From Antennarius striatus (Eukaryota > Chordata > Actinopteri > Lophiiformes > Antennariidae), in contig NC_090785.1 of NCBI RefSeq assembly GCF_040054535.1, forward strand, positions 7,878,501 to 7,942,500: DNA of 64,000 nucleotides, read 5' to 3'. The notes beneath the pieces were generated by a model. It did no database searches. It was not told where the DNA came from and saw nothing but the letters and a program-made list of their open reading frames with translations. Position 1 is the stretch's first letter, and the number at the start of each line of letters is the position of its first letter. Below are positions 48,413-60,264 of this stretch, piece by piece. Both the position numbers and the translations under genes were made by a program.

Positions 48413-48612
48413 AGGTGAGTCCATGACCCAAAAACCTATTAAGAAAAATGTTATGACACCTTTATATACATCATATAAACCCCTAAAACTTTCTTTGTCA
48501 CAGGTAACCAGGATAGACCCAATGATCAAATTAAAGGTAAATTAAAGCATATTGTTTTCACAATAACAGTTTGTCATATTAAGTTAAATATTTTCATCTC
48601 ATGATAATATCA

Positions 48613-48637
48613 TGACGTCCTTATAAGTGTCACGTGA
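48613..48637 (+). promoter_or_regulatory. candidate tex11 promoter sites (CRE-like and E-box)
   Basis: TGACGTCC (48613-48620) resembles a cAMP-response element half, and TCACGTGA (48630-48637) is a palindromic E-box. Both lie about 130-155 nt upstream of the tex11 ATG. CRE-type sites are common in male germ-cell promoters; function here is inferred only from position and motif. Confidence 0.35.
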
Positions 48638-48768
48638 TATGACCCTGGTCCGTGTTTATTTTCTGTCAGGCAGTGAAATAAATTCGCATCACTGCCTCTG
48701 CTGTCCTTCATCCAGCAGCTCTAGCCGCTGCTGCTGCTCCGACATCAGTGTAAAGTCAAACATAAAAC

Positions 48769-51700
48769 ATGGAGTCCTTTGTTTCTACTGTAAAATGTGA
48801 GTAACAGGTGTTTTCTTTATAATATAATTGGTGATTTATATACCAAACATTGGTTTAAGATCGTTTTAACAACAAATTCCAGCCATTCTAAAGTTAATCA
48901 AATTTCAGCTATTAGCAAACGCTAATTAGCTCGTTTAATGCTAACGGGCTACGTTAGCCGCTTTGAGGCTAATTAGCTGATTTAGCTAGTTTATTGATGA
49001 CGCACTTTAGATTCATATCCTTTAACTTTATAATTGTCATTACCAAAACTTATAAAAGTGGGGTTTTCAATAAGTAAATATACAGGAATTTATTATTATT
49101 ATTACTATTATTTTTTATTATTGCTATCGTAACCTATCTCCAGCTGATGACCCTTGTTGATCTTCATTAAATTAATAAAATAATAATGCAGACATTAACT
49201 GGTTCTGACCACAAGATTGGCCAGTGTTAATAAATTTAATTAACAAATGTATTCAATAAGAGTACAATATATACATACATATACGCGCTGTATAAATGAT
49301 GGTTAGTGTGTTGTAAGATGCTTGTTGTGTGTGTGATGCAGTGTTGGACGTTGTTGCTCCTTTGTGTGCTGGAGCCTTGTTTGTATCCTGTCAACATGTT
49401 GATCAGCTTTCATCCATAAACAGGTCTCACAGAACTCCTGCTGCAGAAACAGCCAGAAGACTGTCACGAGCTGATCGAAACACTCTTCTCTGAAGTCTCT
49501 TCCCTGGAGGATGTCCCCAAAATATCTGATCCACAGGTAGAGTTGGATTGTGATTTAACTCTCAATAAAAAAGCAACAAACAACTGTTATTATACAGTAC
49601 ATACTGTACATTTATTGCTTCTACAATGCAGGGTTAAATTATATAACGTCAGAAGACTGTTCACTACTTTGCAATCTTCTCTTTTCAGATATCGTAAACA
49701 TCTGATGTGGTGAATCAGTTTGTAGAATTTGTCAAGGTGCAATGTGCTTCCTTATTTCTTTTTCTTGACAGCTTGAAGAGTGTGCCGTCCACCTGTGGAA
49801 CTGGGCAGTGACTAAGAACTTGAGCACAATTATAACTCAGACTCAGAAAGCCAAAGGTCCTCTTTTAGCTGCAGTATTCATATTGATTGTGACAATTTAT
49901 TAGAACAGGGGTAGACACAGTTGTCATCTTACATGCAGTCATTTTCATCATCTTTTCAGCACGCCATGTTGCCTGCAGCCTGCTGTACTGCTGTGAGCCG
50001 GAGTATCCAACAGAGGGCATCATCCGCAAGCAAATCCTGGTATGAAACACTGAGCCTTCTGTGAGTATTCAGCATTTGAAGGGAAAGAACCGTGTTTGTC
50101 AGCATTTAATATTTGCAGATGGCCAGCAAGACAGGAAGAACCTGGCTGGACTGTAAAAATCCACAGATGGCAGATACATTCTTAAAACTTGCTGTCAAGG
50201 TGAAGAAAATAAGAACACTCAAGTAAAGCGAGACTTTTGTTATTTCTAAAACTAATTGTTCTTTATTTAATAAATCAACATACAATATCAAAAGAGCCTG
50301 GAGACCCTCTATAACCAACTAACATCTAGAGACGACAGAGCAGCTGACATCTCTTCATCCAAGGGTGATGTAGAAAAGGATCTTCTTAGAATTCACTCAT
50401 TCCAGGCAGAATCGGTGAGCTGTGGTGCATGTGATGTTCAACACCTTCAATGTGAATATTTGTTCTTGTTATATCTGGCAGCTGAGAAAGTGCTATTCTG
50501 ACAAACTTACAGTGTCAAGTGTGAGACAGCTAAAATGTGAACTGAGAAACAATGAGAGGGGTAAATCTCGTTCTGTTTTAGTAGGGAATATTATGTTGAT
50601 TGCTGACATCTTATTGGAAGTTCAAATTTCTTTTCACAGGCCATAAGTCAAGGGAAGAACCAGGAGGCTGTGGCCTACATGCAGCGCTGTAAAGACATGC
50701 TGCTGCGACTACCAAAAGATGTATAAATGTCCTGCTATTGCTATAACAGAACTGTCTATTGTTTGATATTTAAAGTACATATTGCTATTGAAATGTAAGG
50801 CTATTAACTGATTTTTTTTAATAATAGACAGCATACCTTTCCCTAATGTGCTATAACTTTGGAGTTGACCTGTACAGTGCAAAAAAGTTTGAAGAAAGTG
50901 CATTTTGGTTGAGGTAAATATTAAGTTTTGTTTTTGCACAATGGTTCTGAGAAGCAGCTCAGTAATAGACGCATGTGTTCTTTTGTTTACTTTTTTTTTT
51001 ATTAGCCAAAGCTATGACATCGGGAAAATGAATGTGAAATTTGCACCTGCAGCTGAAGTCCAGGTAAGACCATGCAATGTTCAGTTCAAACATCGGTTAC
51101 AAATTCAATTGTCATTTTTTTTAACTGTCCTCAACTTGCCTAACATTAGGCAAAAGTTCTGAGGCTCCTCTCCACAGTTTATTTCGAGTGGGATTGTCAG
51201 AAGTTTCAGGAGAAAGCTCTTAATGCTGTCAGCTTAGCCAATAAGGTGGGAAATGAGAAATGTTTTTGAAAATGTGACGCATATACACACAAATAAACTT
51301 CGTCGCCTTATACTTAATGGAAACCTGCGTTTAGCAGGAATGTGTGAGCCCCACTGGGCTGAGCCTAAAGATCACAATACTCCTCAGGTGTGGGGCATCC
51401 GACAACCACGTCAGAGCAGGTCAGTCGTCACCAGACCTCATTCACTTGTTTACAGTTTCATTCTATGAGCCGTTACTGAAAGTCAGCAAATAAATCCAAG
51501 AATGTCTGAATTTAATTGCTCTGCAAATACATGTGTAGTACTTAAGCAAATACTCCAGAGGCTTGTACAAGTTATGTGAGGTGTTCCAGTAGAGCTCTTG
51601 TTCCAGCAATAGAAGATAGTGTACTGGGACCATCCACAGTGTTAGCATGTGCCTATGGGCGACAAAAGCAGTTATATGCAAATCTTTTTTAAAAATTATG

Positions 51701-54700
51701 TTTTCAGGACTTAATGAGCTGCTGGAAGCCAAGGTTTCCCTTGAAGTGTGTGTCAGTGCCGTGAAACTGCTCGTGTCTGCAGACAGGTGAAAGCTTAACT
51801 TAGCCTAAATACACTTTCTTTTGAGGATTGTCCTGATACGCACTATTAAACTCTGAAAATCTGGTCTGATTTTTCCAGGGAAGTGCTGGCGTTTGAGTAT
51901 TTGAAATGTGTATGTCAGCACTTTGAGTCATACCCTGAACTTGGAACAGCTCTCGTTTTGCATGTTGAGCTGCTGTTGCGGAAAGGCAAGGAGCTGTTGG
52001 GCAAACAGAAAATAGAAGACATCATCAATGGTATTTTGTTTTTGCAATCCAGATATAGAATGTCTGACTTTATTTAAAGTGCAAAAATGCATTTTATCAC
52101 AGTTTACGTTAATATAATTATTGTATACCCACACAGGCCTATATGCAGGAAAGCAGCTTTCTCCACAGGCCCTCACATGTCTACATGCCATACTGTGGGA
52201 TAAAGCACACAAATACTTTGAGGTATATCCAGACTGCCTTGTCATTCTGTCATTCATAAAATACTGTTCATACCACCTGATCGCTGTGCTGTCGTTGTCC
52301 GCAGCTCTAAGTTGTGAGCATTCATGCGATGAAGAGGTTTATTAAGCTAATGTTCTATTTTCCTGACAGGCCGAGAACTACTCTGAAGCCCTGCAGTGGT
52401 ACAACTACTCCATGAGTTTCTTTAAGACGGGTCAAGTGGAGCCCAACTTAGCCAAACTGCAGAGGAATAGAGCTTCCTGTTTCCTGCAACTTAAACAGCT
52501 GGAAAAAGTGAGACAACGTGAAATGAATGTGTTGTCCTGTGTGTGGTGTGTGTGTCAGAGCTCACTAATGTAGTTTGACTATGTCTCCTCCCACAGTGTA
52601 CTCTGAATTGATGTAATTATGTTTGTTTATCAGGCCAAAGAAGCAATTAAAGAAGCAGAAAGATGTGATCCTGACAGTATTTTCACCCAGTTTAGTCTTT
52701 ATAAGATAGCGGTGCTGGAAAGCAATGTGGAGAAAGGTATTTGTTTACAATTTGCTTACTGGTAAGTCAGAGTTAAAGCTTGCTTGATAGCAGTGAAATA
52801 ATTTGATTAAACGTTCTGCCCTGTTTATTTTCACCAGCTGTAGAAACAGTGAACGCAATCGCATGTCTGTCTAGGAGTCCTGTTACCAGTGAGGACAGAC
52901 TGCTGGTATCAGAGGACGCTGCTTCCAATCTCCTCAGCCTGGCCGCTCAGATTGCTCTACAGGTAGGACTAACAAGGTGAATGCTCATCATTCCACAATA
53001 GTGCGTCTAATCGAAGTTAGTAATCCAATACTGCATACTGCCTGTGCCCAGGTTGAACACATGTAATGAAACAGGTTGAGACCAGTCACTGCTATGGCAG
53101 CAGAAACCACCAGCAAACAATAATATCCCTGTAGACTAATTACTGATTGTGTAAAACATTTACACATTTTGGTTGTTTCTTAATCCCATCTCCATCCTTC
53201 TCTTTTTTTGTTACTGATTAAAAGTTAAATTTTAATAACTGAAAAGGCGGGTTGTTATTTTCATATGGTGCAAACAACTCAAGCACATCTGCAAATGAAC
53301 TCAGTGAGGTGTTTTTGAGTGCCTTGAGTCTAAGTATAGTCCTGAGTGGAACTCATTATTAGATTTGTGATGATGCTGACGATGAGAATGCTTTTTTCCC
53401 CTGTAACAGAATGAACAGCAGGAAACAGCCATAAAAGCACTGGAGAGTTTGTGTGAAACGTCCAAAGACGAAGCTCAGGTTCTCAATGCTCTCAGGTCTG
53501 TGACAAGAAACGACACAAAAATATGAGTCACTTTATTCAATGCTGAAATCATTACTTTTCAGTCAGCAGGTGTTTATTTTAAAGCTCCAGCTGTTCCTAT
53601 GTTGAAATAAGATGATCAAAACATGATGCTGTGATGACGTTCACACATAATGTGACATCATTAGTGGAGTTTGCTGATGAGCTCAGAGACTGTAGTGAGA
53701 CAAAGTTATCCATACACCTCTGTGATCCACTGACCTATATTGCCTCGCCTCTCTACTGAAAGTGTGTCTCAGTATAACACAGTTAGTAGGTGAAATAAAG
53801 GAGGTCAACGACACTTTCCTCATTCATCTTTTTATAGGTGTTTGGTTCGACTTACTCTCTCCGTAGCTGAACGATCGAGTGATGAGATGAGGTAAGCTGA
53901 AAAGCCAGTAACCGCTGCCGATGCCGCTTTCAAGACATACAGATTTTTCTACCATACATTACATATAGGACTGGGAGTCTGGAGGGCCTGCTGCCGTATA
54001 TAAAACTGGGTACGTAAAGATGCAACCAAACTTATATTACATTTTTGAGGACTGTCTCTCCTATAGCTGCAGCATCTGCTGTGCATCATGACCCACACCT
54101 TTCTGTTTGTCATCACTGCAGCGCTGGAGAAAATCTTAAACCAGTCTCAGTCTCACATGTCTGTTGAGCAACGCACAGAAGAAGCTCACTGGTTCAGGAA
54201 GATCGGTACTAAAACTACATTCCTTTGTCACTTCAGTCAGACACAGAAAGCTTCACTTAAGATCTGGCCACCCTTTGATTTTGTCTGTGTGTATTGTAAA
54301 GCCATGCACGTGTGTGTGTGTTCATGTGTGTTCTTCTTGTTCCAGCCTGGAACTCTGCTCTGCAGTGTGAGAGCTGCCCTGTCAGGATGAGGGACTTCTT
54401 TGTGCTCTCTTACCAGGCAAGTGTTATTAGAATTGTCATCAGGTGAATAAATATCTACCTCACATGGGTTTATCGATAACAACAACGAAGAAATTAAATG
54501 TCCCTTTAGAACAATAGATAAAGAATCACGATGGTCTAGACTGATTCCATACTGTCCCGAATTTCTGACCTAATAAAGACAAACCCTCTAATCACATGTT
54601 TCTTGCGAGGTTGTATTTTTGTGGGGTGCTTTAAATTTGTGTGGTTTTCAGGGAAGTCTATTTTTCAGTGTACACTGCTAAAAAATATGTAACGTGGAAG

Positions 54701-56979
54701 CACCTGTCAGATGGAGGGGCCCTTCACTGGTTTGTGGACCTCTGAGTCAACCTGAGACAAATTAAAGACTGATGACAAAATTCTGTTAACCTGCAATGCA
54801 AAATCATGTCGGGGCTCCACAAATGTCTCTAGGCAGTAACGTCCTTCTTCGAGTAGTCCAGTTGGATTGTGTCTTCAGGTGTCAGTGTTTTGGTCATACG
54901 TGTGTACATCTACATGAACCCTAGCTCTCCGTGCTGTGCCCTCCTGATCGCTCTCTGCTCGTGAGCCAGGAGACATGTCTGCTGATGGCTGCTGCTGCCT
55001 CTCTGGAGCTCTTCAGAAAGTCTCCTCTCTCTGACCAGGTGCATCACCCAATCTCACATTTGGCATTCACTCCATCTGCATGGATGGAAATTTACCTAGA
55101 CCAGTGGAGAAAAGAGGTGACTAACCACATTAGTGGTGCTGGCGTAGGTGTTTCATGTCAATTCCTTTGCATTTGAAGAGAAAGTGAACACTAGGTGGCG
55201 ACAATGAATCCAGAATGCTCTTTTGTCCCTGTTTGGTTCACAGACCGAGGAGCTCACTCAGGCTCTGGAGCACATTCAGATCTGTTGGGAGGTCTGGAAG
55301 GCTCTGAAGGCCTCAGGTTCATCATAATCTACACTACTCAAATAGGATCTCTGTATATTAAAATGGAGTTAAATAATGTACTCTCAACATTCACAGGTAA
55401 CCAACCAAGGGACTGTACAAACACACTGCTTCTGTTGTATGAATTTGAAGCTCGTGCCAAACTGAATGATCCCAGGGTTGAGACCGTCCTGGAGTCAGTG
55501 TTGGAGCTTGAAAATGCTGAACCCAAGATCTTAGAAACCATTGCTGGTATGAAACAACCCATGGCTGTGTCCTTAATGCGCCTGAAGAAGCCGACACATT
55601 CTGGCTTTTGCGTTGTGCTGCCATCTTTCTTCCCTGCCTGTAGCTTTAGCCATGGAGCCTCCAGCCCATTTCCCTCTGCTGTGTAAGAAGGCCTTGAGGG
55701 TCGCTCTCTCTCTGCATAAGAAGCAACCACAGCCTGACCTGGCTCTCTGCAGGCACGCGTGAAAATACCCTCACCATTTTGTTAATGATCCGTGTCCACA
55801 GTGGACTCATCAGGATGAAGACAGGTTTCAAATGTCTGGTTGCTTCTGTGTCTTAGTAAGTGTGTCCACAGCCTGATCAAGCTGTCCCTACCTAATGGTG
55901 TAACAGAGGTGAAGGCCCCTGTGCTCAGGGAGGTGTGGGACTACTATGAGGAGGCCCTGTCCATCATTTCATCCGCAGTGAGTCAGCACCAATCACACAC
56001 TGCCTTCCCTTGGCTCCCACCTCTTGTTCCCTCCAACAGAATCTCTCTCTGCTATATAATTAACCCCCTCTCTTCCTCCGTGCCTGCCTGCTGTTCCAGA
56101 AGCCTCTTTTTATCAATGGGCTTTCAGCCACACTTCAATTACCAGATGCTTCCATTCACCACCCCTTCCTGCCAATTTGAATGTTAATGTGCTGTACAAG
56201 TCATCACACTGCTGGTGAAATGCATCTCTGAAAGAGGAATCAAATTATTGAGGCATTACACTGTGTCAGAGGGAGTGCATATTTCCCCTTTCATATTGAG
56301 TTATTACGCCAAAGCTGTGGAATTCTTTAGATCAGTGGAAGTGAAAGCCCAAGATTAAAGTGTGTGAAAGACGAAAGACACTTTACAAATGATAAACCCC
56401 TCAGTTTGTTTTGGGTCTGTGAAAGATTCCTACTCATTACAAAAGACTAATATATAGTACAACATCATCGGATGGAAGTTACTCCCACTAAAGTCAGATT
56501 TCATTCCTTACTTTACTTACATCTCTGAGCTGGTGAGTTGCTCAGGTGGCCTTTTGAACATCTTCCTGCTCTCCTCTGTAGCCGGCTGACTTCCCAGAGA
56601 TGGAGGTCTTGTGGCTGCTGACTCGGGCTTGGAACACGGGGATACTGCTGTACAGCCTGGCTCAGTACCCCGAGGCTGAGAAGTGGTGTGGCCTCGCCAT
56701 GAGCTTCATCCGCTACCTGGGGCCCCTGCAGGAAAGCTACGAGACACAGGTACAGAGCTGATTGAGAGGTCGTTACAGCAAAGGATCGCCAAAGGGTGGA
56801 TCATCCTGATCAGGCAAATGTGTCACACGAGTTCTCAGGGGAAACAGGAAACACCAGCTTACGCTGAAGTATGTCACCGACGACCTTTTTGTGTTTATTG
56901 TTTACCACAGATGACTGGTCTCTACAGCGAAATCCTGGACAGGCTCGACAAGGCAGTTAACCTCATGAAGGAAAAGTGA
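48769..56979 (+). CDS. tex11: tex11, meiotic crossover TPR protein of the SPO22/ZIP4 family (complete, 29 exons, 912 aa)
   Basis: Exons: 48769-48796, 49424-49536, 49772-49856, 49960-50039, 50119-50199, 50295-50414, 50640-50720, 50828-50913, 51006-51063, 51150-51245, 51338-51419, 51708-51786, 51879-52030, 52137-52222, 52370-52507, 52634-52736, 52838-52962, 53410-53495, 53838-53891, 53969-54009, 54122-54205, 54346-54416, 54925-55038, 55244-55316, 55397-55546, 55644-55758, 55857-55977, 56582-56749, 56911-56979; all phases fit. Segments recalling mammalian TEX11 include [46 protein letters not shown] and AEKWCGLA. The protein is a helical TPR-type scaffold on meiotic chromosomes needed for synapsis and crossover formation; the human gene is X-linked and its loss causes azoospermia. 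The start lies in a good context (AACATGG). Intron 22 uses a GC donor. The exon 26 donor is the least certain junction. It is divergent from kdrl and convergent with dlg3. Confidence 0.93.
54417..54924 (+). other. GC-AG intron of tex11 (intron 22)
   Basis: The upstream exon ends ...TTACCAG and the intron begins GCAAGTG; it ends CCCTAG before exon 23. CAG|GCAAGT is the strong consensus found at natural GC donors. The nearest GT, four bases into the intron (54421), would shift the frame, whereas the GC junction joins TYR-GLN to LEU-SER exactly as the TEX11 alignment requires (SYx...CPxD). Confidence 0.85.
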
Positions 56980-57205
56980 GCAGCCTGGTGCTACTGTCCA
57001 CTGGGAGAGAAAACTTACGCTGTTGTTGCAGTTAAATGTTCCTGTGGCAAAATGTTGAAATATTCCAGCTCAAAAATGTATTTTCTACATGTTTGTGGAT
57101 GTTTCTGTACACAAACACCGTTTTCCATTTATTCTGCTGGACTTCTGCCTGATTGTTCATGTTTTTTGATAACAAATGAAGGCTAAACAAAATCAGTATA
57201 ATGGT

Positions 57206-57211
57206 AATAAA
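57206..57211 (+). other. poly(A) signal of tex11
   Basis: AATAAA about 227 nt after the tex11 stop codon, inside ATGGTAATAAATTC. Confidence 0.6.
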
Positions 57212-57289
57212 TTCATTTACTTAATTGCAAAGGCAATTTAATTTAAAATAGAATAACCAGCACATCGAAATCATAACTGAGTCACATAT

Positions 57290-57295
57290 TTTATT
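57290..57295 (-). other. candidate distal poly(A) signal of dlg3
   Basis: Plus-strand tttatt is AATAAA on the minus strand. It lies about 80 bp from the tex11 signal on the opposite strand. If used, dlg3 has a 3'UTR of about 3 kb. Confidence 0.35.
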
Positions 57296-60264
57296 TTCAA
57301 ACAAATAAACTCTTATCAAGTCCCAAAATAAAACCCAAACAAAAGTTGCAGGACTGTTCCCTCATGACGAGGACGGACGACCGAGTGAAGGCCGTGAGTC
57401 CTGATAGGCTGTACCACCTGCAGTGTCAGGAAGGAATCTACTGTACAATCAAAGGGTTCATGTTTGCAAGCACTTACTGCACAGATGTGCTACAACATAA
57501 ACATCATCACCCAGTAGTACAAACGAGAACCCTGACCCCCACCTGAAAAATAAAAGCATAAATGTCATGATTTCTCTCATCAGAACAAAGACCCTCATCA
57601 ATTATACACACACACAGAGGCATTCAGGTTCCATCTTATGTAGCACAACCTCAGTGGAAGGAGTGAGATGAAATCAAGTTCTTTGGGCTTTGACATGGCT
57701 GACTGAGGTATGAGTAGCACACACATTGTTAACAGTCAGCTGTATTTTAACTAAACACCAGAGAGGACCAGTTCCAAAACTTCTAACCATGTATTGATCA
57801 ACGCTCTTGGATTCCGTGATATTGTGTAGGTTTTCTGCCTGTATCTCTTTTTAATTATTTTACAATATATTTTTAAAATCTATACACCCATACATGTTCC
57901 ACAAGAAATCACAAGTAGACAGGCCCTACTTGAGGGATTTGAATTCCTAACCGACTTAAGTTTCCCAATAGGCATCTGAAGAGAAATAACAATACAGCAC
58001 ATCTGTATGGAAATTATATCTCAAGAGTAGCTCAAACTTTACTTACCTGACATTTGTGGTTTATAAAACATGTTTGTCCCAGTTTGATTCACACATGCAT
58101 GAAGCACAGGTGAGGGGGATCTGCTGGGGGCCTATTTACATTGTACAGCTACCACACCCTTTGAAACAGTCTGCAAGTAGTTTATAAATGGCTCTGTTCC
58201 CTTCAGTTATTCCCTGAACTCTGGTTTAGACACAGGTAATGACAGCTGGTTTAGCAGTGGTGCCTGGTAGGTGGGCACACCTGTACAGGTACAGATTCTC
58301 TGTAGGTGGGGTGGGGGTGGGGGGGGCAGAGGGACCTCTAGTCACCACTTCTTGTTGGGTCTGACTCTTGAGAAGGAAAAAAAAAATCCCTTTGTACTTG
58401 TCAAAAAGCTGAGGAGGAAAGTTCCCGGGCCCCACAGTATTCCTTCAGACGTGCTAGCTCGACACACACACATCAACACACAGCGCCCAGCTCTGCAGGA
58501 GGGCGGAGCAGATTGATTCAATCCTGGTGATGTCATACAGCCTAATCACTTCACCACATCGAACCAAATCCTTGCCTTATGAAAAACAGAAGACAATTCC
58601 TTTAACTCGACAATGCCTTTAACTGGGTGAGACTAGCTTTAGGTTCTGGCTTGTTCAAATTTGACAGCTATGAACTCTGTCGTCTCCTTAAAGCGGGCCT
58701 TTGGGTGCAGGGAAAGTGGGATCTATGTTCAAGTTCCTGAGCTGGTCCAGCTCACACCAGGCACACCAACAGCTCAACACAGTGGATCAGCACCCACCAA
58801 CAGATTTGTGGTTATACATTTATAGGTACACAAAGCATGGAGGTTTAATCAAACCCAACTTTAGTGTTATTTTTGGTGGGGAGGGGGGAATCCAAAACAG
58901 GTTATAATGACTCTTATTTGTTAGACCATCCAATACAATTGTCTTGTTCTACCCGTTTTAAAGCCGCCATCATGGCAGCAGACAGGACAGTACCATGTGA
59001 CCAATCAGAAGAGAATCCTCTTGGAAGGCAGAGAGTGTAATGGGGTGATCTGCTGCTCAACATGAGTCAGGAGGCTTTGGCTGTCCACTTTGTAATCCAA
59101 TGGCCAAATTCAGATCTAAATTGCACAGGCAGGTTGAAATACGGGACAGAAAGGACGCCCAGAGAGGTCAGACTTTCGTTTGTGTTTCTGTGTTCTATTG
59201 CACTCAAGTCAGGCGTCCTTGAAGTTGGAGGACACAAATTAAGAAGAGAAGGATTCTTCACTTTTCCTTAGTGTGCAGCCTCCCTAGCAGACAACAGGTA
59301 GTCACAAAACAGAATTTGTATTTGATGTAAGGCAGTCAGGTGTTTTGCAGAGAGCCCGGTTACACTTCTCTACCCCCATTTCTTACACAGAGCAGCGAAG
59401 AAACCACAAGCAAAAAAACCAAAATCAAAAAATCTAAATGAAATCCAACAGCCCTCCAAACTGACAATTGTAGAAGTGTAAAATGTGTAGTTTTAAATAT
59501 GTAGTAAAATCTCAGTGGGATTTTATCATTTATCATGTGATTTTATAATATAAATGCAGAGATTCACAACGCATTTGTTCCTCTTCATCTGCCCCCGCGA
59601 TGTCTTTATAAGCCGTAGCAACAGACAACTGGCCGACGACTAAACAGCAAGCTGGTTTGTGAGAAAACAGATCACCAGTTTGTAGGATCCACTAATTTCA
59701 GTCATTATAAACAACAGAGATGACTCCGTGAACAGTACCATCAGCAGGGCTCAACTGATCCAGTCTCTTTAGAAAAAGAAAAACCTTAGTTGGTCTTTAC
59801 TTCTCAGCTTGCAAGTCTATTTCTTTTTAGGTGATTTGATGAACATTTACAAAGTGTTCCAACTTGGTACGATTTTGTCTGTTTCCCTGCAACTTCTTTT
59901 TGAATCCCAACTTCTCTGTCCAGACTTCTGGAAAACATTCTGATCTTCAGTCAGTCCCAGTTCACAAAAAGGATTTATTCCGTTTCCCTTTTGTTGTCAT
60001 TAGACAAACTCCTTTGGAATGGCATTTCCAGTCTTGAATGGATTTGTTGAGAAACTCATGCAGGGGGTGTGCACAGTCACAGTAATGGTGATAAGACTTC
60101 TTTTTAATTTAGAGAGTAACATAATGATGACACTAAAACTTGATATGAAACATATCTGCAAAAAGGACGTGAAGGAGGGGTGGAGGGAGCTATCTGGGCA
60201 TGGGTGGGGTCTCTGGGAGGCAGAAGGGGAGCTCTGCTCTGTGGCAGAGGGGACGGCAGGGAGC
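57296..60264 (-). other. Probable long 3'UTR of dlg3
   Basis: No exon, transposon or long open frame is visible on either strand in this 3 kb stretch, and it directly follows the dlg3 stop codon. A long 3'UTR is usual for neuronal DLG genes, so this is the simplest reading. The exact end of the transcript cannot be fixed from sequence. Confidence 0.45.

Noticed and set aside
55195..55686. 163-codon plus-strand open frame as a separate gene
   Set aside because: It overlaps tex11 exon 25 in the same frame plus intron sequence; the start region is intronic.
58960..58990. GCCGCCATCATGG motif as a YY1-type site or promoter
   Set aside because: A single short match inside the presumed dlg3 3'UTR with no other promoter feature.
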